Part shown: positions 7,096 to 14,000 of the stretch, piece by piece
How the letters are laid out: each line of letters starts with the position of its first letter
How positions within the stretch are numbered: the first letter of the stretch is position 1
Assembly (NCBI GenBank): GCA_001805965.1
Contig: MHHG01000049.1
Span: 1-35,278, forward strand
Source: Omnitrophica WOR_2 bacterium RIFOXYA2_FULL_38_17
Lineage (GTDB): Bacteria; Omnitrophota; Gorgyraeia; Zapsychrales; Zapsychraceae
Length of the DNA stretch: 35,278 bases
Direction of reading: 5' to 3'
Translations under genes and position numbers: made by a program
The notes under the pieces: model-generated
Told to the model about the DNA's origin: nothing
What the model saw: only the letters and a program-made list of their open reading frames with translations
Databases searched by the model: none

Positions 7096-7339
7096 CATTA
7101 CCTCCTGTAAATTCTGACTCATCAGATTCTTTAACTTCTTCATATGCGTCTAAAAAAGACATGTCTTCTGACAACATCTCTAAGTTCTCCAACAGATCCA
7201 AGTTGTTTATGATCTCTATCATTTCATCAGTAATCTCTTCTTCCCCGGACCAAACATCACTAGCAGCAACAAAATAATGCCCATTCAAAAACAGGGCTGC
7301 CAGCATTAATATTAATGTTGTTTTCTTTATCATTTGCAC
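7085..7339 (-). CDS. Small acidic exported protein of the ECF sigma operon
   Basis: This 84-residue protein has a signal peptide (LILMLAALFLNGHYFVAAS) followed by a very acidic helix-prone stretch with repeats of the form I-x-x-L-D-L-L-E-x-L-E-x-L. I do not recognise a named family. The start is GTG 7339, with AGGG 7 nt upstream; ATG 7333 is an alternative. It begins 3 nt after the anti-sigma stop and overlaps the DUF3106 gene, so the three are very likely co-translated. Its acidity contrasts with the strongly basic DUF3106 partner. Confidence 0.7.
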   Translation of the reverse strand: MQMIKKTTLILMLAALFLNGHYFVAASDVWSGEEEITDEMIEIINNLDLLENLEMLSEDMSFLDAYEEVKESDESEFTGGNDDQ

Positions 7340-7342
7340 GAT

Positions 7343-7849
7343 CTAACCCTGTGTAACTTTTAATTCATCCATATTTTGTATAATTTCAAAATCTTCAAAA
7401 AACTCTATTTCATCTATCAGCTCATAATTTTCAGCCAGTTCTATATATTCAACCATCTCAATTTCATCTTGTGACATTTCAGCCATTATCCGCCTTGATT
7501 GGTCAAACTCAACATAATTCCTTATGGAAAAAACACTTATTGCAATACAAAGCGAGACATATACAGGCACCATCTTCCAAGTTAAAAACATTTGTCTCGA
7601 TCTCTCAGAAATCTTTTCAACAATACTCTGCCGGGTTGCAACTTCAGACCAGAATTGTGACATATAATTAGGGCTTGGCTCTACTTTTGGTAAAACCCCT
7701 AGAGCATCCCAGTTTTTTTTAATCTCCTCATACATTTTCTGGCATTCCGCACAGGTGCTTAAATGCTCTGTAACATGCTGCAAATCATCAGCTTTCAGCT
7801 CATTATCTAAATATTCATATATTTGAGATTTTAATCTTTTGCAATCCAT
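7343..7849 (-). CDS. Zinc-finger anti-sigma factor (membrane-anchored)
   Basis: The N-terminal domain carries the ZAS/zf-HC2 pattern H29-x3-C33-x2-C36 with Cys3 as a likely fourth ligand, preceded by YEYLDNEL, as in RsrA/ChrR-type anti-sigma factors. A single transmembrane segment (VPVYVSLCIAISVF) follows. The C-terminal periplasmic tail is rich in Glu/Asp and similar in style to the next gene product. I chose ATG 7849 (MDCKRLKS) because an AGGA-type Shine-Dalgarno precedes it; an earlier in-frame codon at 7888 lacks one. It lies 71 nt after the sigma gene it presumably inhibits. Confidence 0.85.
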   Translation of the reverse strand: MDCKRLKSQIYEYLDNELKADDLQHVTEHLSTCAECQKMYEEIKKNWDALGVLPKVEPSPNYMSQFWSEVATRQSIVEKISERSRQMFLTWKMVPVYVSLCIAISVFSIRNYVEFDQSRRIMAEMSQDEIEMVEYIELAENYELIDEIEFFEDFEIIQNMDELKVTQG

Positions 7850-7920
7850 TTTTTCCTGTCTCCTAACATTATAAACACGTAAAAACACAAAAAGTTTCGA
7901 TATAAATATAATAATACATA

Positions 7921-8541
7921 TTATCCAGATACAATATCTGCCAATTTCTCTTTCAATGTCTCCCTTGCCCTGCTTAATAAAGATTTAACTGCAGAAACTG
8001 TAGTATTCATTGTCCGGGCTACCTCTTCATAAGAAAAGCCTTCATATCTTATAAGCAATATCGCAGTCCTTTGATTTGAAGGCAACTCATTAATAGCTTT
8101 GTCAACCGCATCAACTAACTCGCCTTTAATAATTGCATCATCGGGCCTTGTAACTGTCTTATCTTCAACCTGTAATGATATATCATCTTCACCATATTTA
8201 AAAGGCTTATCCAGGGAAACAGTTGCCCCCTTATTTTTTCTTAGCTCATTTAAACTTATATTCCTGGCTATAGTAAAGGCCCAAGTCTTGAACTTGGATC
8301 GTGGATAATAATTCGATGCGCTATTATAAATCTTTATGAAGACTTCCTGGGTGAGATCTTCTGCCAATTCTCTATCAGCAACAAAACGATATATAAAATT
8401 CATAATTCGGCTAAAATTCTTACTCATCAATTCCTCAAAAACCTTTGGATCTTCCTCCTCCTTAAATTTAAGCATGAGCTTAACATCAGGATCATCCAAA
8501 TATTGATCTGTTTTATTATCTTTAAATAAGAATCCGACCAT
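7921..8541 (-). CDS. ECF sigma factor (sigma-70 family)
   Basis: The 206-residue protein has sigma region 2 at about 38-105, with the ELAEDLTQEVFIKIY and FKTWAFTIARNISLNELRK motifs that bind core polymerase and the -10 element. Sigma region 4 is at about 142-195, with LPSNQRTAILL, GFSYEEVARTM and VSAVKSLLSRARETL (helix-turn-helix). There is no sigma-1 or sigma-3 domain, which defines the ECF class. A longer than usual N-terminus (about 37 residues) precedes region 2. The start lies 2 nt after the stop of the upstream membrane protein; the anti-sigma gene follows. Confidence 0.93.
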   Translation of the reverse strand: MVGFLFKDNKTDQYLDDPDVKLMLKFKEEEDPKVFEELMSKNFSRIMNFIYRFVADRELAEDLTQEVFIKIYNSASNYYPRSKFKTWAFTIARNISLNELRKNKGATVSLDKPFKYGEDDISLQVEDKTVTRPDDAIIKGELVDAVDKAINELPSNQRTAILLIRYEGFSYEEVARTMNTTVSAVKSLLSRARETLKEKLADIVSG

Positions 8542-8543
8542 TA

Positions 8544-9098
8544 CTAGACAAACTGCTCCTTGATCTTTTTGTTACTAAAAAAATAAATAAATGCTAAACA
8601 AAAAACAATGTCATAAATACAATAAATACTCATGGAGATCAGTGGCAAACTCTCATTTTCGAGCTCATATATGCCTGATCCTTTTTTAAAAAGCGGATAT
8701 CCCTCTTCAGACATCTCAACTTCCTCTCCAAAAGATTTTCCATTGTATTGATGCTCAACATAAACAGCAACATTCCTAAAAACATAGGAAGGATGCTTCC
8801 AATACATGGTTACAACTGTTAAAAAGCACAGAAGAAGCGCAAGTTTCCTAAAAACATCCCTCAACATAAGAATTCCGATCCCACATATCAACCCCAAAGA
8901 TATATGAATCATTGAGAGAACATACCGGATAAAAATTGCTTTATCTGAAAGAGGCTGAAATAAAAACCTGTAGTAATCATAGTTAAACAATAAAAATATT
9001 TTGAACAGAGCACCAACTACCAATAATATCCCAAACCAAGTAACCCCGGTGGACCTGGTATCCTGTACCCATCCTTTTTGCTCTTTATCTATTTTCAT
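8544..9098 (-). CDS. Predicted multi-pass membrane protein, unknown function
   Basis: I do not recognise a family. Four hydrophobic segments are visible (around TWFGILLVVGALFKIFLLF, the region from FIRYVLSMIHISLGLICG, LALLLCFLTVVTMYW, and ISMSIYCIYDIVFCLAFIY). A soluble loop of about 45 residues lies before the last. ATG 9098 is preferred over TTG 9110. It overlaps the YceI stop by 14 nt and ends 2 nt before the sigma factor start. The position suggests an inner-membrane component of the stress response controlled by that sigma factor. Confidence 0.75.
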   Translation of the reverse strand: MKIDKEQKGWVQDTRSTGVTWFGILLVVGALFKIFLLFNYDYYRFLFQPLSDKAIFIRYVLSMIHISLGLICGIGILMLRDVFRKLALLLCFLTVVTMYWKHPSYVFRNVAVYVEHQYNGKSFGEEVEMSEEGYPLFKKGSGIYELENESLPLISMSIYCIYDIVFCLAFIYFFSNKKIKEQFV

Positions 9099-9717
9099 CT
9101 TTTCCCGCAAATGCTGTTAATTTCCAATCTATTAAAACTTGGTCTGACACAATAATACCACCCTTATCAAGAACATCATGCCAAATAACATTAAAATCTT
9201 TCCGGTTGATCTTCCAGCTTCCCAGAACCTCCAAAAACTTCTTTCCATTGATATTAGGGCCCTTGGGGTCTATTTCTTTTAAATAAAAACTAAATGACAT
9301 ATCGCGCTTTACTCCATGAAAGTCAAAGGTACCCTCGACAGAATACTCATCCGGATTCGTAGCTTTTCTTATTTTCTCTCCTTTAAAAATTGCCGTATTG
9401 TATTTTGCTGAATTCATAAGCCTGCTTGAGCGCGCAAGCCTGTCGAGTGCAGGATATTTTGACTTAATGCTATCAATATCAATTATTATCTCGACAAAAC
9501 TACTATCAAGATCATCCTTGTTAAAAATTAGCCTGGCTTTAAATCCTTCAAAAGCCGGTTTATACTTTCCAATTAATGAATAGCCTATGCTACATCTTAT
9601 TTCAGAGTTATTCTTATCCAGGATATAATTATCAGAAAACGACTTTTCTGCAGAAAAAATACACAGATAGAAAACAATTGTCCAGATACAAGTTGTTCCT
9701 GCTATTCTTTTACCCAT
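9085..9717 (-). CDS. YceI-family exported protein
   Basis: YceI proteins are periplasmic beta-barrel lipid or isoprenoid binders. The sequence has a signal peptide (to about residue 28), then the YceI pattern: the opening YILDKNNSEIRCSIGYS, FEGFKARLIFNKDDLDSSFVEIIIDIDSI, the block around LMNSAKYNTAIFK, VEGTFDFHGVKRDMSF and the closing VSDQVLIDWKLTAF. At 210 residues it is the usual length. The start overlaps the PPC-domain stop by 16 nt and the end overlaps the membrane protein gene, so tight co-translation is likely. Confidence 0.85.
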   Translation of the reverse strand: MGKRIAGTTCIWTIVFYLCIFSAEKSFSDNYILDKNNSEIRCSIGYSLIGKYKPAFEGFKARLIFNKDDLDSSFVEIIIDIDSIKSKYPALDRLARSSRLMNSAKYNTAIFKGEKIRKATNPDEYSVEGTFDFHGVKRDMSFSFYLKEIDPKGPNINGKKFLEVLGSWKINRKDFNVIWHDVLDKGGIIVSDQVLIDWKLTAFAGKDENR

Positions 9718-10127
9718 AAATTTAGACCAGTCTCTTCATCATAGATCCTATTAAGCTCTGCTCCTACTAGCTCTTCCATATAATACTCCACTGCAAATAT
9801 CGTAGCACCAGGCATTAAATGCCCCCCGTAGCACTGGCCTGCATGATCTGCCAAAGTAATATGCGCATGAACAAAAACCTCTCCATCTTTTAAAGAAACA
9901 TTCCCGACACAAGATGTTATCTCTAATTTCTTCTTTAAATCCAAACATTCCACAAACTGCTGCTCATCTTGTTTATAATACCCCATCTTTGCTGATGACA
10001 ATGCTCCAATAAGCGTAAAAGCACCAAGACGGATATTCTCTTTTTTACAGAATCCGGTCAGCGAATCCAAAAGATCCGATCTGCTTTCAAACCTTCCGAC
10101 AAAAACACGCCCTTTTTGAACCTTCAT
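9702..10127 (-). CDS. PPC/DUF296-domain protein
   Basis: The 141-residue protein is a single PPC (DUF296) domain. The family name comes from plant AT-hook proteins; bacterial members form trimers of unknown function. The signature EVFVHAHITLADHAGQCYGG with the conserved His cluster and a following HLMPGATIFAVEYYMEEL block are seen at about 90-125. ATG 10127 is preceded by GGGAGG at 6 nt. The longer frame from 10205 would begin upstream of the promoter at 10162-10190. It is the first gene of the seven-gene ECF sigma block. Confidence 0.85.
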   Translation of the reverse strand: MKVQKGRVFVGRFESRSDLLDSLTGFCKKENIRLGAFTLIGALSSAKMGYYKQDEQQFVECLDLKKKLEITSCVGNVSLKDGEVFVHAHITLADHAGQCYGGHLMPGATIFAVEYYMEELVGAELNRIYDEETGLNLWVKE

Positions 10128-10161
10128 AATATCCTCCCATCCTAGAACTTTAGTATGCAGT

Positions 10162-10190
10162 ATTCTAATACTCATAATATTCAATGGCAA
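10162..10190 (-). promoter_or_regulatory. Promoter of the PPC-YceI-sigma operon
   Basis: On the minus strand TTGCCA (10190-10185), 17 bp, TAGAAT (10167-10162). The predicted start is near 10155, about 28 nt upstream of ATG 10127. It is a good sigma-70 match and supports the shorter PPC start. Confidence 0.6.
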
Positions 10191-10318
10191 GAAGGAAAAG
10201 CCCAAAGATAATCAAGCCTTGTTACAAAATAAAGATCCCTATCACTTACTTATACATTGATCATAACACATTATGTGATTGCTACTTACAAGCATTATAA
10301 TTTGTTAACCAAAATTAT

Positions 10319-10347
10319 TTGCATTTCAGACATTTACATTGTATACA
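10319..10347 (+). promoter_or_regulatory. Promoter of the EEP lipoprotein gene
   Basis: TTGCAT (10319-10324), 17-bp spacer, TATACA (10342-10347); predicted start near 10354. It lies inside the longest possible reading frame of the downstream gene, supporting an internal start at 10401. Confidence 0.45.
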
Positions 10348-10400
10348 TTCTTGTACAAATATTAAAGCAGGAAAAGAACAAATCTGGACAAAATAAATTA

Positions 10401-11297
10401 GTGGACAAAATAAGTTTAATATATATTTTCTTATTGCTGATATCTTCTATTACCCTAAATGGCTGCTCTATGCATCGCTATTTGTATAATTATACAAATC
10501 TGACCAAGCCAAGATATGCTTCTCAAAACTTCACTACCACAAGAAATTACCAGAATGAAGACATAAAGATCCTCTCATACAACATCAAGTACGCAAAGCG
10601 GATTGATAAAGCTATCACAATACTCAAAAAATATGAAACTATCAAGGACGCGGATATCATACTACTTCAAGAAATGGACAAAGAGGGCGTACAAAAGATC
10701 GCTGATACCCTTAAATATAATTATGTTTATTATCCTGCAGTTGTTCACCCTCTGCACAAGAAAGATTTTGGCAATGCAATTCTTTCTAAATGGCCGATCA
10801 TTAATGACCAAAAGATCATTTTGCCTCACTTTAACAGCAATAAGCAACGGATCGCAGTTGGCGCAACTATTGATATTGACGGAAAAAAGGTAATGGCTTT
10901 TTCACTTCATTTAGGTATTTTCGTAAAACCTGATCAACGAAAAATAATCATGGATGGGATCATCTCAGCTATCCCTGCCGATATTGAACATTGTGTTATT
11001 GGCGGTGATTTTAATACATTCACAAAGAAGGACCGCAAGAACATTCAAGATGCTTTTATGGCGGCCGACTTTAAATCTGCGACAACGGACTTGGGCTGGA
11101 CAAATAAGAATTGGGCACTTCTAAACAGAAAGAACACATTGGATCATATATATATTCGTGGCATGAAAACTGTCGCCAAAGGAAAGGTCATAGATCGTTC
11201 TGCAAGCGATCATATCCCAATCTGGACAGATCTTAATTTTGAAGAGACAAAACAACCCCTCGACGATAAAGAAAACATTTTAGCCACAAAAAACTAA
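10401..11297 (+). CDS. Endonuclease/exonuclease/phosphatase-family lipoprotein
   Basis: All catalytic motifs of the EEP (DNase I-like) superfamily are present: ILSYNIKYA, DIILLQEMD (metal-binding Glu), SLHLGI, VIGGDFNTF, TLDHIYIRG and ASDHIPIWTDL (catalytic His). The fold hydrolyses phosphodiesters in nucleic acids, phosphoinositides or sphingolipids; the substrate cannot be told here. From GTG 10401 the N-terminus is a clean lipoprotein signal ending LNGC with C22. The frame is open back to TTG 10257, but that codon has no ribosome site, precedes the promoter and would add 48 atypical residues. GTG 10401 also lacks a good Shine-Dalgarno, so the exact start is unsure. It is one of only two protein genes on the plus strand. 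Confidence 0.88.
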   Translation: MDKISLIYIFLLLISSITLNGCSMHRYLYNYTNLTKPRYASQNFTTTRNYQNEDIKILSYNIKYAKRIDKAITILKKYETIKDADIILLQEMDKEGVQKIADTLKYNYVYYPAVVHPLHKKDFGNAILSKWPIINDQKIILPHFNSNKQRIAVGATIDIDGKKVMAFSLHLGIFVKPDQRKIIMDGIISAIPADIEHCVIGGDFNTFTKKDRKNIQDAFMAADFKSATTDLGWTNKNWALLNRKNTLDHIYIRGMKTVAKGKVIDRSASDHIPIWTDLNFEETKQPLDDKENILATKN

Positions 11298-11320
11298 CCG
11301 TCCGGAATCACAATTTGTTC

Positions 11321-11992
11321 TTATTTCACTAATTCACGCATACGATCTCTTGAAGTGGTTTGCCTTACATAAAGGTTGTCTGACAATCTGAACCAATAAA
11401 TACGATTAAAGAACACCGATCCAAAACCTTTTGGCGCCCAATACACTTTATCTGTGTTTACATCTTCATTGTTCAGCTTTATCACTTCCCGGCCCTGGTT
11501 ATTTGCTATCATCTTAAAAGCTTCCAAATTATCATTACGCAAAGCCCAAAAGGTTTCGGATTTCTTGTTTGATCTTACAAAACCAATCAATCCTAATTTC
11601 GGATTAACAAAAAGCGGCTCTTTGCCGATATCGATAACCTTATCAATTGCTTGAGCCATGAACTTTCCCTTTAGTATAAGTTTATTGCCAATTCTTTCGC
11701 CTTCATAAAGAGTATCATCATTCTTACATTCAACTTTCCACTGTAGAGTAGCAAATTTCTCATCCAGAACATACTCCTCGATCTCAATCCTGTCGCCTTC
11801 TTCCTTTCTAAAACTCGCGATGATCCTTCCTTTATCAATTGAACCAATTTCTATCCAAAACCTATTTATTGTCTCTCCTGTTTTATTTTCATAGGTTTTA
11901 TACTCATAACTGTCCTGGGAACAAGCAAACCCAACAGAAAAAACACTTATTGTAATCGCTAGAAATAAAATACTGACAACTCTGTTATTCAT
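11321..11992 (-). CDS. Exported protein of unknown function
   Basis: I do not recognise a family. The 223-residue protein has a signal peptide (VSILFLAITISVFSVGFA) followed by a mostly beta-strand-like sequence, with alternating charged/hydrophobic stretches such as RFWIEIGSIDKGRIIASF and KLGLIGFVRSN. The likely cleavage leaves an N-terminal Cys, but the sequence before it (GFA) is a poor lipobox. ATG 11992 has AGGA 8 nt upstream. It is convergent with the EEP gene and downstream of the MBL gene at 12024, with a gap of 31 nt, so it may be co-transcribed with that gene. Confidence 0.7.
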   Translation of the reverse strand: MNNRVVSILFLAITISVFSVGFACSQDSYEYKTYENKTGETINRFWIEIGSIDKGRIIASFRKEEGDRIEIEEYVLDEKFATLQWKVECKNDDTLYEGERIGNKLILKGKFMAQAIDKVIDIGKEPLFVNPKLGLIGFVRSNKKSETFWALRNDNLEAFKMIANNQGREVIKLNNEDVNTDKVYWAPKGFGSVFFNRIYWFRLSDNLYVRQTTSRDRMRELVK

Positions 11993-12023
11993 TGTTTTTT
12001 TCCTATGGCTTCAAATTGTTTAA

Positions 12024-12866
12024 TCATTCATCAGCAACCCACATCTTCCTTCCGTCACTCTTAATAACAATTGTCCCCATTCTATCAGTCCTATAAATTT
12101 TACCCTTAAACTTACTTACCTCTTCTTCAAAAGGCTTCCCATACTCAGTCCCTGCGGACATGACAAAATTCTTTGTGTTAAAAAAGCTGGCAAATTCTTG
12201 ACTGACATATCCCCCATGATGAGGAATCTGAACAAAATCAGAATCTTTTATAAAATCAAAATCACGAATTATCTTATCTTGCCTTATCATCTGAATATCT
12301 GAACTTATAAGTATCGATGTTTCACCATATTTAAGCCATGCAACAATAGTGCTATCATTTGTCATTCCGGCGATCTCTTCCGGCTCAAGTATCCTCAGCT
12401 CAACATCACCGGATGAAAAAGTAAGCTTATCCCCCCGCTTAAGAATTTCTGGCTTAATAATTTCGCGAACAATATTTATAATTTCAAAGTAACCGCTATG
12501 CGGCATTCTTTCATCTGAATTATAGTAAAATTTATCTACTAGGAATTTTTCGACAATCTTATCTAAATTGCCAAAATGATCTTTGTGCGGGTGTGTCAAA
12601 ATGACAGTATTTATCTTCTTTGATCTTGACAGCTGTAATCGTGAAGACAAATAAGACATTACTTTTTTCGCATACTTTTCATGTCCAGAATCAATGAGCA
12701 AATTTGTCTTGTCGGGCATCTCGATAAAGATAGCGTCGCCATATCCTACATCTATAAAATGTATCTTAAGTAAATGATCGTGAGAAAAGTCAAGAATATA
12801 TGATATCGCAATAAGGATTATTGCTAAGCAAAGCGGCAGGAATTTTATATAAGATTTTTTAAACAA
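12024..12866 (-). CDS. ComEC-like metallo-beta-lactamase hydrolase, membrane-anchored
   Basis: An N-terminal hydrophobic segment (about 9-25) is followed by the MBL domain: FIDVGYGDAIFIE, LLIDSG, the metal motif HPHKDH at 92-97 with FGN, a TNDSTIVAWLKYG segment, ILISSDIQ, and IPHHGG, typical of the ComEC C-terminal domain as a stand-alone exported protein. The substrate is unknown; extracytoplasmic phosphodiester or DNA hydrolysis is possible by family. The start is TTG 12866, with AGGTG about 10 nt upstream. It is distinct in sequence from the truncated MBL protein at 1-1060. Confidence 0.88.
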   Translation of the reverse strand: MFKKSYIKFLPLCLAIILIAISYILDFSHDHLLKIHFIDVGYGDAIFIEMPDKTNLLIDSGHEKYAKKVMSYLSSRLQLSRSKKINTVILTHPHKDHFGNLDKIVEKFLVDKFYYNSDERMPHSGYFEIINIVREIIKPEILKRGDKLTFSSGDVELRILEPEEIAGMTNDSTIVAWLKYGETSILISSDIQMIRQDKIIRDFDFIKDSDFVQIPHHGGYVSQEFASFFNTKNFVMSAGTEYGKPFEEEVSKFKGKIYRTDRMGTIVIKSDGRKMWVADE

Positions 12867-12954
12867 TATAATTGATCACCTAAAAATAAACTGTCTTTGT
12901 TTTAATAATCATATTATAACGCAGACATAAACATTATATTGTTTTTTTTCGCAA

Positions 12955-13773
12955 TTAACTTTTTTTTCGATTTTTTCTAGTTGAAAAAATACCAAGCAGA
13001 CCACCGCTAAACAAAACAAGTGTCATCGGTTCAGGAGTAACGGCAACATCACCTTTCATCTTTAAAAAATCGTTCCCGCATTCCATCGTCCAACTCAGCC
13101 AAACATCAGATTCCCCTTGGCCAATTCCAAGCTTGGCAACAGGTATCTTTGCCTCCATAACATAATGTGAATTAATAGCAACAGTACTATATGCAAAATC
13201 AATTGCACCTAAATCTATTCCGCCTCCAATGCTCCAAGGGTCAGATGCAGCTCTATGTTGCGCGTATAAAGTCTGATTCCAAGCATTTACCGAATATAGC
13301 TTTTTTTCAGAAATATCTATGCCAAAACCATAACGATACAATTTTTTGATATCATAACTTGCAGATAATGGGTCTTGATAAAGGCCTGTATCAATAAATA
13401 TATCCCCTGGGCCAAAAAACCTTGTATTAGAAGATGCAGAAAAAGGTGAAGTCTGTGGTAACCCTGTTATAATGGCCAAATACAAGAACTCATCATCATT
13501 GTCAAGATACATGGCCTCAGCATCATACAAATTCCCGGTTGAATAACCCGGCCCAACATAGCCCCCAGTTGCATCATCAGTGATATCATCTCTTTCATAA
13601 TCTATATCATTGCCGCCGGAAGGCAGATGATCATTTAAATACCCCTTAAAATATGCCTCGTTTAGATTAATACCCCAATCGCTAATATCTCCATTAATAT
13701 CATAAATTGCATGCGCAGGTATAACAGCAAAAAACAGCGAGCCTAGAATAATTGCAAAAATTAGTTTTTTCAT
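12955..13773 (-). CDS. PEP-CTERM sorting-domain protein
   Basis: This 272-residue exported protein has a signal peptide ending AHA near residue 22. Its C-terminal PEP-CTERM signal consists of PEP at 247-249, a hydrophobic helix with GGLLGIF, and a basic RKNRKK tail. PEP-CTERM proteins are processed by an exosortase and often belong to exopolysaccharide or biofilm matrices. The N-terminal DINGDISDWG motif resembles the start of CBM9-like beta-sandwich domains. No exosortase gene is in the window. The ATG follows AAAGGAG. The 227-nt gap upstream (13774-14000) contains an AGACAAAC/GTTTGTTT inverted repeat on the minus strand but no gene that I can support. Confidence 0.88.
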   Translation of the reverse strand: MKKLIFAIILGSLFFAVIPAHAIYDINGDISDWGINLNEAYFKGYLNDHLPSGGNDIDYERDDITDDATGGYVGPGYSTGNLYDAEAMYLDNDDEFLYLAIITGLPQTSPFSASSNTRFFGPGDIFIDTGLYQDPLSASYDIKKLYRYGFGIDISEKKLYSVNAWNQTLYAQHRAASDPWSIGGGIDLGAIDFAYSTVAINSHYVMEAKIPVAKLGIGQGESDVWLSWTMECGNDFLKMKGDVAVTPEPMTLVLFSGGLLGIFSTRKNRKKS

Positions 13774-14000
13774 AACTCAGTTCTCCTTTAAAAATGATAA
13801 TAAAAACTTACAACCTCTGATCAAACAAACAATTAAGGACTCATTTAGGCGGTTTGTCTAATTGAGGTTATTTCTTTAGATTCAAGACACTTTGATATTC
13901 AAAATATAATAAAGAAAGATAATCTGATAAAGTATGCCATATTTTTTTAAAAAAACAAGGGCGGGGGTAACCAAAAATAAAAAAAATAAATGCAGGATTG

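Noticed and set aside
10257..10400. N-terminal extension of the EEP lipoprotein from TTG 10257
   Set aside because: No ribosome site, it precedes the predicted promoter, and it would place 48 odd residues before a complete lipoprotein signal peptide.
13774..14000. Sigma-54 promoter for the PEP-CTERM gene (TGGCAT near 13938)
   Set aside because: The -24-like TGGCA is present but the -12 TTGC element at the required spacing is not.
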